Assembly: GCA_963791905.1 (NCBI GenBank) | Contig: CAWBTX010000002.1 | Span: forward strand, 310,001 to 374,000 | Direction: 5' to 3' | DNA from: Gaiellasilicea sp963791905 | GTDB lineage: Bacteria; Actinomycetota; Thermoleophilia; Gaiellales; Gaiellaceae | DNA: 64,000 nt | Part shown: one piece after another, positions 45,608 through 53,737 of the stretch | Layout: each line of letters starts with the position of its first letter | How positions within the stretch are numbered: the stretch's first letter is position 1 | Notes under the pieces: generated by a model | What the model saw: the letters and a program-made list of their open reading frames with translations, nothing else | What the model was told of the DNA's origin: nothing | Database searches by the model: none | Translations under genes and position numbers: made by a program

Positions 45608-46950
45608 TCCGGCAGCGACAGGAGCAGGTGCACGGAGACGGACGCCTCGCGTCCCTTCACCTGGACGTCGCCGAGCGGCTCGGTCTTCGCGTCGTCGAGC
45701 CGGCTCGCGGTCTCCGCGCTGATCGCGACACCGCCCGCCGGCGCGAGCCCTTCGATGCGCGCGGCGAGGTTGACGGTGTCGCCGATGACGCTGTACGTGC
45801 GGCCGCGGCCGCTGCCGAGCACGCCGACGCTGGCGTCGCCGGTGTTCAACCCGGCCCGGAAGCGGGGCCACGCCGGGTGCGCGGCGCCCACCTCGGCCAC
45901 CGCCTCCTGAAGCGCCAGCGCCGCGCGTGCCGCTCTCCGCGCGTGGTCGTCCTGGTCGCCGCGGTGGTTGAAGGTCGCCATGACGGCGTCTCCGATCAGC
46001 CGGTCGATCTCGCCGCCGTTCCGCTCGATCGTCGGGATCGCCGCCTCGAAGAGCGTGTTCAGCATCTCCGAGACCTCGCCCGCCTCGTGCTGCTCGGAGT
46101 AGGCGGTGAAGCCCTGGAGGTCGGCGAAGAGCACCGTCACCTGCCGCGTGGCGACGGCCGTACGTGGCAGGTAGAGGCCGCTGAAGCGCTCCTCGTGCCA
46201 CTCGCGGTGCGCGCTGATCGCGATGAGCGCGAAGGCGACCAGCATCAGCACGTGCCACTCCCACCACGAGGCATGCCAGTTCCGGCCGAGCGCGGTCGCG
46301 ACGGCGGCCTCGGCGAGCAGCGTGAACGCCGCCGCGAAGCCGAGCAGGAGCGGAGCGCGGCGCGCCTGCCAGAGCTGGACGTAGCGCAGCACGGCGAAGG
46401 CGAAGAGCGCGACCCCGAGGACGGCAAGGGCGACGAGCGCGCCGGATGCCCGCTCCGGGACCTCGTCCAGGTCCGACAAGAGCGTCAGCGAGAGCACGGC
46501 CCAGACGCCCATCGCGGCGAGCAGCGCCCATTGCAGCGACCCGAGCGAGCGGCGGATGCGGTCGCCGCGCTCGCCCTCGAGGTCGAAGGCGGAGGCCGCG
46601 GCGAAGCCGCCGGCGACGACGAGGCCGATCGGCGTCGAGATCGCGAAGCCGACGTTGCTCTCGTCGAGGAGCACCCCCGGCGTCGCCAGCGCGTGCAGTC
46701 CCAGGAAACCGGCCGCGGCGAGGAAGGCGAGCGAGACGAGGAACACGCGCCCGTCGTCCCGCCGGCGGGCGGCCACGCCGGTCGCGTAGGCGAGCGCGCT
46801 GCTCAGCGCCGCCGCAGACAGCGTCAGCCAGAAGTGCGACGGATGGTGCTCCCAGTGGACATCGGCCTCCGGCGCCGCGATGAGAACGAGGAGGCCCACG
46901 ACGGGCACGGCCAGGAGGGCCGCGACCGGGATCAGCGGTGCGCGGGCCAC
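45604..46950 (-). CDS. Membrane-bound class III adenylate/guanylate cyclase
   Basis: The 448-residue protein from GTG 46948-46950 has about eight hydrophobic helices in residues 1-260 (PLIPVAALLAVPVVGLLVLI, FWLTLSAAALSSALAYATGV and others). The cyclase domain follows: VTVLFADLQGFTAYSEQHEA with the first metal Asp, IDRLIGDAVMATFNHRGDQD with the second, and GRTYSVIGDTVNLAARIEGL with the transition-state Asn/Arg. It probably makes cAMP. No effector is in the neighbourhood. The gene overlaps the ASCH gene by 19 bases. Confidence 0.9.
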   Translation of the reverse strand: MARAPLIPVAALLAVPVVGLLVLIAAPEADVHWEHHPSHFWLTLSAAALSSALAYATGVAARRRDDGRVFLVSLAFLAAAGFLGLHALATPGVLLDESNVGFAISTPIGLVVAGGFAAASAFDLEGERGDRIRRSLGSLQWALLAAMGVWAVLSLTLLSDLDEVPERASGALVALAVLGVALFAFAVLRYVQLWQARRAPLLLGFAAAFTLLAEAAVATALGRNWHASWWEWHVLMLVAFALIAISAHREWHEERFSGLYLPRTAVATRQVTVLFADLQGFTAYSEQHEAGEVSEMLNTLFEAAIPTIERNGGEIDRLIGDAVMATFNHRGDQDDHARRAARAALALQEAVAEVGAAHPAWPRFRAGLNTGDASVGVLGSGRGRTYSVIGDTVNLAARIEGLAPAGGVAISAETASRLDDAKTEPLGDVQVKGREASVSVHLLLSLPD

Positions 46951-47322
46951 CCGCCTGCGTCCGAGCCCGAACCGACGATCTGGGAGAACCGGATCACCGT
47001 CACCGTCTCGTCCTCGGCCACCGGCCGGTTGTACAGCTGCCCGAGGAAGCGCGCCATCTCGTCGGTGCGCTTGATCTCGGGGTTGTCGTGCTCGATCTCG
47101 CGGGGCGACAGGTCGCGCAGCTGCTTCACCTCGACCTTGTCGATGACGGCGTCGAAGATCTTCTCGCGCTGCCCGTAGCGGACGCCGACGAGCACGGTCA
47201 CGATCATCCCCTTCTTGTACTTGCTCGACTTGTCGCCGAGCCGGATCGTCGCCGTCTTGCGCTGGCGTGCGCAGCTGGTCGGCGACGATCGGCGAGTAGA
47301 AGTTGAGCGCGAACATGGCCAT
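46932..47322 (-). CDS. ASCH-domain protein, one frameshift
   Basis: ASCH is a PUA-like RNA/nucleotide-binding fold. The protein starts MAMFALNFYSPIVADQLRT. One base near 47265 moves the frame, and the rest reads KTATIRLGDKSSKYKKGMIV, VTVLVGVRYGQREKIFDAVI, DLSPREIEHDNPEIKRTDEM and VAEDETVTVIRFSQI. About 125 residues. The conserved TATIRLGDKS segment fits an RNA- or nucleobase-binding pocket. It lies between a Nudix hydrolase and a cyclase. Confidence 0.85.
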
Positions 47323-47346
47323 GAGGTCAGAGGTGGAGCCGGACGA

Positions 47347-47790
47347 TCATAGAGCGCGCTCGGCGACGAGCACACGTGCCCGCTCCGCCATGTCCCGCTC
47401 GCCCGCGTAGGCAAGCAGGTCGCGCGCCTCGTCGAGCGGCAGCCAGCGGGCCTCCTCGATCTCGATCTCCATCCCTGGCGGCAGCTCGCCGATGCGGCCG
47501 CGCCGGTAGCGGAGGAGGTAGAAGCTGACGATCTTGAACACGCGCTCGCCGCCCCGCCTCGTGTAGACGTAGCGGACGTCGCCGAGCTTCTCGTCGAGAC
47601 GGGCGTCGAGCCCGGTCTCCTCGGCGGCCTCCCGGACGGCCGTCTCGGCGGGCGTCTCGCCGGGGTCGACGAGCCCCTTCGGCAGCGCCCAGACCGGCGG
47701 CTTGCGCCCTCTCGGGCGAACGGCGGCGAAGAACCAGCGTCCCCGCAGGCGGCGGACGACCACTCCACCGGCGGAGAACTCGCGTGCCAT
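47347..47790 (-). CDS. Nudix hydrolase
   Basis: The 147-residue protein from ATG 47788-47790 begins MAREFSAGGVVVRRLRGRWF. The Nudix box is GLVDPGETPAETAVREAAEE (matching GX5EX7REUXEEXGU with the following TGL). The substrate may be a nucleoside diphosphate derivative; ASCH and Nudix genes side by side suggest nucleotide housekeeping. It is divergent from groES. Confidence 0.92.
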   Translation of the reverse strand: MAREFSAGGVVVRRLRGRWFFAAVRPRGRKPPVWALPKGLVDPGETPAETAVREAAEETGLDARLDEKLGDVRYVYTRRGGERVFKIVSFYLLRYRRGRIGELPPGMEIEIEEARWLPLDEARDLLAYAGERDMAERARVLVAERAL

Positions 47791-47832
47791 GCCTGTTTGT
47801 AACACAGACGCGCGCACGTGCTCACATGCCGC

Positions 47833-47860
47833 TTGCGAACGGCTTCGACCCTGGTATATT
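47833..47860 (+). promoter_or_regulatory. groESL promoter
   Basis: TTGCGA (47833-47838) and TATATT (47855-47860) are separated by 16 bases, close to the sigma-70 consensus. The CIRCE operator follows directly, so HrcA binding would cover the start site. Confidence 0.75.
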
Positions 47861-47864
47861 GGCA

Positions 47865-47891
47865 CTGGCACTCGAAGGTGGAGAGTGCCAG
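47865..47891 (+). promoter_or_regulatory. CIRCE element (HrcA operator)
   Basis: CTGGCACTC, a 9-base spacer and the exact inverse GAGTGCCAG match the CIRCE layout (TTAGCACTC-N9-GAGTGCTAA). The outer bases differ but the inverted symmetry and spacer length are kept. It implies heat-shock repression of groESL by HrcA. Confidence 0.92.
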
Positions 47892-47926
47892 ACGTTGTCA
47901 CAAAGTCGTAAACAGGGAGGCAATAC

Positions 47927-48232
47927 ATGAATCTGCAGCCTCTTGGTGACCGTCTGATCGTCGAGATCCTCGAAGAGGAAGAGATGACGATCAGCGGCAT
48001 CGTGCTGCCCGACACCGCGAAGGAGAAGCCGCAGCGCGGCCGTGTCCTCGCAGTCGGTCCCGGCCCTCGCGACGAGGACGGGGAGTACATCAAGATGGAC
48101 GTCGAGGAGGGTGACGAGATCATCTTCTCCAAGTACGGCGGCACCGAGATCAAGGTCGGGACCGACGAGGTCCTGATCCTGCGCGAGTCGGACGTCCTGG
48201 CCAAGGTCGTCGGCGACCGCGCCGCGGTCTAG
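47927..48232 (+). CDS. groS: Co-chaperonin GroES
   Basis: The 101-residue lid of the GroEL cage is intact. It begins MNLQPLGDRLIVEILEEEEM, has the mobile loop TISGIVLPDTAKEKPQRGRV and ends ILRESDVLAKVVGDRAAV. AGGGAGG precedes the ATG by 7 bases. It is under the CIRCE-controlled promoter and is followed 26 bases later by groEL. Confidence 0.98.
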   Translation: MNLQPLGDRLIVEILEEEEMTISGIVLPDTAKEKPQRGRVLAVGPGPRDEDGEYIKMDVEEGDEIIFSKYGGTEIKVGTDEVLILRESDVLAKVVGDRAAV

Positions 48233-48258
48233 AAGAACTAAGGGAGGAACGAACACAC

Positions 48259-49887
48259 ATGGCTCACAAGGAGCTCAAGTTCAACGAGGATGCTCGTCGC
48301 GCGCTCGAGCGTGGCGTCAACACCCTCGCCGACGCCGTCAAGGTGACGCTCGGCCCGAAGGGCCGCTACGTCGTGCTGGACAAGAAGTTCGGCGCGCCGA
48401 CGATCACGAACGACGGTGTCACCATCGCCCGCGAGATCGAGGTCGAGGACCCGTTCGAGAACCAGGGCGCCCAGCTCGTGCGCGAGGTCGCAACGGCGAC
48501 GAACGACGTCGCCGGTGACGGCACCACGACCGCCACGGTGCTCGCGCAGGCCATCGTCCGCGAGGGCCTGAAGAACGTCGCCGCCGGCGCGAACCCGATG
48601 GGGCTCAAGCGCGGCATCGAGACGGCCGTCGAAGCGGTCGTCGCGAACCTGAAGACGCAGTCGAAGGAGATCTCGGGCAAGGAGGACATCGCCCGGGTCG
48701 CCAGCATCTCATCGCGCGAGCGCGAGATCGGCGACGTCATCGCCGACGCGATCGAGAAGGTCGGCAAGGACGGCGTCGTGAACGTCGAGGAGGGCCAGAC
48801 CTTCGGCCTCGAGCTCGAGTTCACCGAGGGTATGCAGTTCGACAAGGGCTATCTGTCGCCCTACATGATCACCGACGCCGAGCGCATGGAGGCCGTGCTC
48901 GACGACCCGTTCATCCTGGTCGCGAACCAGAAGATCGGCGCCGTCAAGGACCTCCTGCCCGTGCTCGAGCAGGTCATCCAGGCCGGCCGCCCGCTGCTGA
49001 TCGTGGCCGAGGACGTCGAGGGCGAGGCGCTCGCGACGATCGTCGTCAACAAGCTGCGGGGCACCTTCCAGGCCGTCGCCGTCAAGGCGCCGGGCTTCGG
49101 TGACCGCCGCAAGCGCATGCTCGAGGACATCGCGATCCTCACCGGCGCCGAGGTGATCACCGAGGAGATGGGCCTCAAGCTCGAGAACACGAAGCTGTCG
49201 CAGCTCGGCCGCGCCCGCAAGGTCGTCGTCGACAAGGACTCGACCACGATCGTGGACGGGGCCGGCGACTCCGAGGGGATCAAGTCGCGGATCAAGCAGC
49301 TCCGCGCCGAGATCGAGAACACGGACTCGGACTTCGACCGCGAGAAGCTGAACGAGCGGCTCGCGAAGCTGGCCGGCGGCGTCGCCGTCGTCAAGGTCGG
49401 CGCGGCCACCGAGACCGAGATGAAGGAGAAGAAGCACCGCGTCGAGGACGCGCTGCAGGCCACCCGCGCCGCCCTCGAGGAGGGCATCGTGCCGGGCGGC
49501 GGCGTCGCGCTCCTGCAGGCGAGCTCCTCGATCAAGCTCGACACCCTGGAGGGTGACGAGCGCACCGGTGCCTCGATCATCGTGCGTGCGCTGGAGGAGC
49601 CCCTCCGCCAGCTCGCCTACAACGCGGGCCTCGAGGGCTCGGTCGTCGTCAACCAGGTCCGCAGCGCCAAGAAGGGCCAGGGCCTGAACGTCGACACGGG
49701 CGAGATCGAGGATCTCGTCGCGAAGGGGATCATCGATCCGACGATGGTCACCCGCTCGGCGCTGCAGAACGCCGCGTCGATCGCGAAGAACATCCTCACG
49801 ACCGAGGCGATCGTCGCCGAGGCGCCCGAGAAGAACGCCGTCGGTGCCGGCATGCCCGGCATGGGCGACATGGGCGGGATGATGTAG
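48259..49887 (+). CDS. groL: Chaperonin GroEL
   Basis: The 542-residue chaperonin folds proteins in an ATP-driven double ring. It has VTLGPKGRYVVLDKKFGAP, the ATPase motif VAGDGTTTATVLAQAIVREG, and the C-terminal Gly/Met tail GAGMPGMGDMGGMM typical of GroEL1-independent housekeeping forms (not a His-rich tail). It is intact. AAGGGAGGAACG precedes the ATG. Three hairpins follow the stop. Confidence 0.98.
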   Translation: MAHKELKFNEDARRALERGVNTLADAVKVTLGPKGRYVVLDKKFGAPTITNDGVTIAREIEVEDPFENQGAQLVREVATATNDVAGDGTTTATVLAQAIVREGLKNVAAGANPMGLKRGIETAVEAVVANLKTQSKEISGKEDIARVASISSREREIGDVIADAIEKVGKDGVVNVEEGQTFGLELEFTEGMQFDKGYLSPYMITDAERMEAVLDDPFILVANQKIGAVKDLLPVLEQVIQAGRPLLIVAEDVEGEALATIVVNKLRGTFQAVAVKAPGFGDRRKRMLEDIAILTGAEVITEEMGLKLENTKLSQLGRARKVVVDKDSTTIVDGAGDSEGIKSRIKQLRAEIENTDSDFDREKLNERLAKLAGGVAVVKVGAATETEMKEKKHRVEDALQATRAALEEGIVPGGGVALLQASSSIKLDTLEGDERTGASIIVRALEEPLRQLAYNAGLEGSVVVNQVRSAKKGQGLNVDTGEIEDLVAKGIIDPTMVTRSALQNAASIAKNILTTEAIVAEAPEKNAVGAGMPGMGDMGGMM

Positions 49888-49889
49888 CG

Positions 49890-49912
49890 CCACAAACGCT
49901 GCGCGTTTGTGG
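49890..49912. repeat. Hairpin after groEL sharing its core with the lipB palindrome
   Basis: CCACAAACGC and its exact inverse flank TGC, starting 3 bases after the groEL stop. The core CAAACGC...GCGTTTG also occurs inside lipB at 39839-39863. It may act as the first groESL terminator. Confidence 0.6.
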
Positions 49913-49916
49913 TTAG

Positions 49917-49946
49917 GCGAAGGGCCGGCTCATGCCGGCCCTTCGC
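49917..49946 (+). terminator. Strong GC hairpin after groEL
   Basis: The 13-bp arm GCGAAGGGCCGGC pairs with its exact inverse around TCAT. It is the second of three tandem hairpins after groEL. Confidence 0.85.
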
Positions 49947-49971
49947 GTTCTCCCGCTGGGGGCCACAAAGA

Positions 49972-49999
49972 GAAGACCGCGGAGGGGGCCGCGGTCTTC
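49972..49999. terminator. Third hairpin between groEL and the convergent molybdoenzyme gene
   Basis: GAAGACCGCGG and its exact inverse flank AGGGGG. It lies 83 bases beyond the stop of the minus-strand gene at 50083 and could serve either strand. Confidence 0.7.
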
Positions 50000-50082
50000 A
50001 GGGAGGGGGGTGAATCTGGGGAGGTGGGTAGCCCAGGTATCGGCCTCGAGCGCACGGCCCGTCTCACCCGAACGAGGGAATC

Positions 50083-50689
50083 TCAGAAGCCGTAGCGCTC
50101 CTCCTCGAACGGATCGGCGTCGTTGTGGTAGCCGTAGCGCTCCCAGAAGCCGGGCTTGTCGACGGGCGAAAGCTCGATCCCGCGCAGCCACTTCGCGCTC
50201 TTCCAGAAGTACTTGCCCGGGATCACGAGCCGGAGCGGATAGCCGTGCTCCGGCGCGAGCGGCTCGCCGTTCGCGTGGGTCGCGAGCAGCGCCTGCTCGT
50301 CGCGCAGGAACGCGATCGGGACGTTGGCCGTGTAGCCCTGCTCGGAGTGCGCGATCACGTAGTGCGCGCTCTGCTTCGGCTTCACGAGCGGCTCGAGCTC
50401 GCGCCAGTGCACGCCCTGCAAAAGTCATGTCGAACTTCGACCAGCGCGTGACACAGTGGATGTCCTGCGTGTGCTCGGTCCTCGGCAGCGCGTTCAGCTC
50501 GTCCCAGGAGAGCGTGAGCTCGTTCTCGACCTCGCCGAAGACCCGAAAAGTCCAGGTCGCCAGGTCGACGCTCGGGATCGACCCGGCATGGAGCACCGGC
50601 CACTTCTCGGTCAGGTACTGGCCGGGCGGGAGGCGGGCGGGGTCGTAGCCCGCATCGATGACTTTCCGTTCGGCCTTGGAGCGGAACAC
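50083..50689 (-). CDS. Sulfite-oxidase-type molybdopterin oxidoreductase, one frameshift
   Basis: The GTG at 50687-50689 gives VFRSKAERKVIDAGYDPARL and PPGQYLTEKWPVLHAGSIPS. The Moco cysteine is in EHTQDIHCVTRWSKFDM. After one base near 50422 the frame continues GVHWRELEPLVKPKQSAHYV, HGYPLRLVIPGKYFWKSAKW and ends PGFWERYGYHNDADPFEEER. About 200 residues, without a heme domain or Tat signal, so it is a short soluble member whose substrate is unknown. MoaD-MoaE and MOSC genes elsewhere in the window fit a Moco-using cell. Confidence 0.88.
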
Positions 50690-50707
50690 CGTCTCTACAG
50701 TAACGGC

Positions 50708-51475
50708 ATGCGTGCAGCGCTCCGCCCCCGCTCCTACGTCCGCGTGTCCGGCCCGGATGCGGAGGATTACCTCGACCGCATGGTCTCGAACGACGTCGCC
50801 GCGCTCGGCCCGGGCGAGGCGTGCGAGGCGCTCCTGCTGACCGCGAAGGCGCGCGTGATCGCGCCGCTCGTCGTCCTCCGGCGCAGCCACGACGACTTCC
50901 TGCTCCTCACCGAGCCCGGCCTCGGCGAGCGTGTGCGCGCCGAGCTGCTCCGCCTCCGGTTCGCCGCGAAGGCGGAGATCGAGCTCGAGGAGCACACGAG
51001 CCACGTCGTGTTCGGCGGCGAGGGCGTGCCGAGCGAGCACTACGGCGAGCCGGCGGCAGAGGTCTTGGACGCGGCGCTCGAACCGACGGTCTCCGCCGAG
51101 GAGCTCGAGCTCCTGCGGATCCGAGCAGGCACGCCGGCCTGGGGCAAGGAGATCGACGATCGCGTCCTCCCGGCCGAGGCCGGCCTGACCGAGAGCGCGG
51201 TGAGCTTCACGAAGGGCTGCTATCCGGGGCAGGAGCCGATCGCGCGGCTCCACTACCGCGGTCGCGCCAACCGAGGGCTGCGCGTGGTCGAGCTCGAAGG
51301 CGGCGAGCTACCGCCCTACGACGCGGAGCTCGAGCTCGACGGCAAGGTCGTCGGTCGTGTGACGAGCGCCGCGCAGGACAACGGCCGCGTCGTGGCGCTC
51401 GCCTACGTACGTCGCGAGGTGTCCGACGACGCGGTGCTCACGCTCGGCGCACGCGACGTGCGCCAGCGAGCCTGA
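50708..51475 (+). CDS. ygfZ: Folate-binding protein YgfZ (GcvT-like)
   Basis: YgfZ uses tetrahydrofolate in the upkeep of some iron-sulfur enzymes. The intact 255-residue protein begins MRAALRPRSYVRVSGPDAED. The hallmark is ESAVSFTKGCYPGQEPIARL, with the functional Cys of K-G-C-Y-x-G-Q-E. It is divergent from the molybdoenzyme with 18 bases between starts, and its stop nearly touches the convergent nuclease gene. Confidence 0.93.
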   Translation: MRAALRPRSYVRVSGPDAEDYLDRMVSNDVAALGPGEACEALLLTAKARVIAPLVVLRRSHDDFLLLTEPGLGERVRAELLRLRFAAKAEIELEEHTSHVVFGGEGVPSEHYGEPAAEVLDAALEPTVSAEELELLRIRAGTPAWGKEIDDRVLPAEAGLTESAVSFTKGCYPGQEPIARLHYRGRANRGLRVVELEGGELPPYDAELELDGKVVGRVTSAAQDNGRVVALAYVRREVSDDAVLTLGARDVRQRA

Positions 51476-51476
51476 G

Positions 51477-52350
51477 CTACTCGCAGCCCTGTCCGTCCGC
51501 GTCGCCGTCCAGACGGTGCGGATCGCTGCCGACGACCTGCACCGGAGCGATGCCGAGGGCGCGGATGTCCGCGCAGTCGACGTCGGGCGGGTATGGCGGC
51601 ACGCAGCCGCCGCTGTAGTTCGGATCGCACTTGCCGCTCGGCGGCGGCGTCCGCGTCGGCGGCCCACTTTGCCCGGTCGCGACGGCACGAGACGGATCGA
51701 GCACGGTCGAGGGGCAGGCCTTCCAGAGCCCGCGCCGCCCGGCCTTCGCCTGCCTCGCTGCCGACATCAGCACGGCTGCATAGCGGCCCTGGTCGTTGTC
51801 GTAGAAGTACGGTGCCGCCGCACCACGGCGAACGAGCTCGACGTTTACGTTGACGCCCCTCCGGACGACGTAACGGAGCAGCCGGCCGTACCGATCGACA
51901 CCGTCCAGGGCAGGATCGGCCAGTCAGGGTCACCTTCTGACCGACCGGCACGAGGCCGAGCAACGCAGTCCGCGCGGCCCGCGAGTAGCACTCGCCCGTC
52001 CCGAGCTCGGGCGTGTCGATCTGCACGAGTCGAACGCGCCGTCCGTCGACGAGCGAGACGGTGTCGCCGTCGTAGACGCCGGCCACGATCCCCGTCTCCG
52101 CGTGCACGGAGGCTCCCGACAGGTGACTCGCGACGAGCGCGAGGCAGATCGCTCCGACGAGCGCGGCCAAGGCACGCACGCTCTTCCGTCTCATTGGTCC
52201 AGCGCCCCCAAGTTCCGTGGTGAGTTCAGCAGACTGACCATCCGCGCAGTCATCGCAGACAGGCTCGTCCAGCTCGGCGTCGAACCACGGCAGCGGCTCA
52301 AACGTGAGGCCGCATCGGCAGACAAGCTCGGCATGTGGGCTAGATCGCAT
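51477..52350 (-). CDS. Thermonuclease (SNase) with Excalibur domain and N-terminal zinc-ribbon-like head, frameshifted
   Basis: SNase-fold nucleases cut DNA or RNA with calcium. AGGAG-containing GAAGGAG lies 6 bases before the ATG at 52350. The first ~50 residues have CRCGLTFEPLPWFDAELDEP and CDDC, like a zinc ribbon. A membrane/signal helix follows (RALAALVGAICLALVASHL). The SNase core is AGVYDGDTVSLVDGRRVRLV and QIDTPELG, continuing after a break near 51935 as YGRLLRYVVRRGVNVNVELV. The Excalibur motif SDPHRLDGDADGQGCE ends it. Translation could instead start at the ATG 52194, leaving the head as a separate small gene. Confidence 0.83.
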
Positions 52351-52454
52351 CGAAGGCTCCTTCTTCAGCGGCAGGCCACGGTAGCCGTCACCGGAGCGAG
52401 CTTCCCTGACCCGTTTGGGGGAGACCATCGACGCCGCCGCGTACTGTCCCGCGG

Positions 52455-52473
52455 CTCCGTCGATTCGACGGAG
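52455..52473. repeat. Perfect 9-bp palindrome in the nuclease-tRNA gap
   Basis: CTCCGTCGA and its exact inverse flank a single T. It lies in the 247-base gap 52351-52597 upstream of the nuclease gene. An operator is possible; I see no other ORF in the gap. Confidence 0.35.
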
Positions 52474-52552
52474 GGCAAGTCCTGGCCGCGGGATGCGCGA
52501 GCACGTCCAAAAGCTCGGAAAGCTCGGGTGACGATCTCGACGGAAAGGAAGG

Positions 52553-52572
52553 GCCGCGGCGTCTGCCGCGGC
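52553..52572 (-). terminator. Hairpin downstream of tRNA-Arg
   Basis: GCCGCGGC is repeated around GTCT and is self-complementary, 25 bases past the 3' end of tRNA-Arg. It probably ends that transcript. Confidence 0.55.
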
Positions 52573-52597
52573 TAGGAGCAGTGCGGGCTTGCGGCGA

Positions 52598-52670
52598 TGC
52601 GCCCGGCAAGATTCGAACTTGCGACCTCTGCCTCCGCAGGGCAGCGCTCTATCCCCTGAGCTACGGGCGC
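52598..52670 (-). tRNA. tRNA-Arg (anticodon GCG)
   Basis: The 73-base RNA has a 7-bp acceptor stem GCGCCCG, D arm GCTC/GAGC, anticodon stem CTGCC/GGCAG with loop CTGCGGA, and T arm GCAAG/CTTGC with TTCGAAT. Positions 34-36 read GCG, decoding CGC. Most bacteria use ACG (inosine) for CGN. The D-loop A and C35 fit arginine identity. CCA is not encoded. Confidence 0.92.
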
Positions 52671-52751
52671 GGGGAACGGCAGTGTAGCGCCGGCCGGCCC
52701 ACGTAGCTCGCGGCCGGGGTAGGACAGGCGGTCGCAGCGGCGAAACCGCGC

Positions 52752-53277
52752 CTGTGGCCGTCGGTCCCCGACCACCTCACGCTCGAGCGGCACCGGGACC
52801 TCGTCGGGCGGGAGCGCCGACCCTACGTCCGCTGGCTGCTGCTCGGTCTCACCGGCCTCTTTCTCCTGCTCGGCCTCCTGAACGTCTTCGGTCAGCGGCC
52901 GCAGACCCGACACGGTCACCGCGGACGGCGTCGAGCTCGAGGTCTACTCGCCCGAGCGGCTCCGCAGCGGCTTCTTCTTCATGTCGCGCTTCACGATCCG
53001 GGCAGAGCGTGAGATCGAGGCTGCGACGCTCGTCCTCGACCCGGGGTGGCTCGAGGGGATCACGCTGAACACGCTCGAGCCGTCGCCGATCGGTGAGGCG
53101 AACCGGGACGGCAGGATCGCGCTCGACCTCGGCCGCGTCCCGGCGGGCACGAAGCACGTCTTCTTCCTCCACTTCCAGGTCAACCCGACCGAGGTCGGCC
53201 GCCGCTCGCAGGACGTCGAGCTCACGACGGCGAGACGCCGCTCCTCCACATCGACCGCACCGTGACCATCTATCCCC
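52752..53277 (+). CDS. Hypothetical membrane-anchored protein, frameshifted
   Basis: The protein of about 175 residues reads PDHLTLERHRDLVGRERRPY, then a membrane helix (WLLLGLTGLFLLLGLLNVFG), and an outer domain DGVELEVYSPERLRSGFFFM and SRFTIRAEREIEAATLVLDP, FFLHFQVNPTEVGRRSQDVE. I know no function. The start codon is unclear (no ATG or GTG in a good place; CTG 52752 is a guess). Breaks lie near 52910 and 53233. It runs directly into the DUF421 gene, with which homologous small proteins are often paired. Confidence 0.65.
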
Positions 53278-53279
53278 TG

Positions 53280-53727
53280 ATGGATCTCGTCGTCCGCGCA
53301 GCCGTCGCGTTCCTCTTCGTCTACTTCCTGACGCGCGTGATCGGGCGGCGCGAGCTGTCGTCGATGCAGCCCTTCGACCTGATCCTGCTCGTGATGATCG
53401 GCGACCTCGTCCAGCAGGGCGTGACGCAGAACGACTTCTCGGTCACCGGCGCGCTGCTCGTCGGCGGCACGATCGCGTTGCTGACGGTCGCAGTCTCGTA
53501 CGTGAGCTTCCGGTTCCCGCGGCTGCGGCCGGTGCTCGACGGCGAGCCCGTGATCGTCGTCGAGGACGGCAAGCCGATCGACCGGAACCTCCGCCGCAAC
53601 CGGATCACGCGCGAGGAGCTCGCGGCGGCCGGCCGCCAGGAGGGCTACGCCTCGCTCGACGCAGATCCGCTGGGCCGTGCTCGAGACGAACGGCCAGATC
53701 AGCTTCATCGCCAAGTCCCAGTCATAG
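53280..53727 (+). CDS. DUF421 (YetF-like) membrane protein, one frameshift
   Basis: The ATG gives MDLVVRAAVAFLFVYFLTRV and IGRRELSSMQPFDLILLVMI, the standard DUF421 start. Three membrane helices in all precede the cytosolic domain GEPVIVVEDGKPIDRNLRRN and RITREELAAAGRQEGYASLD. A break near 53665 moves the end to LETNGQISFIAKSQS and TAG 53725-53727. The function of the family is not settled. Confidence 0.88.
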
Positions 53728-53737
53728 ACTTCTCGCC

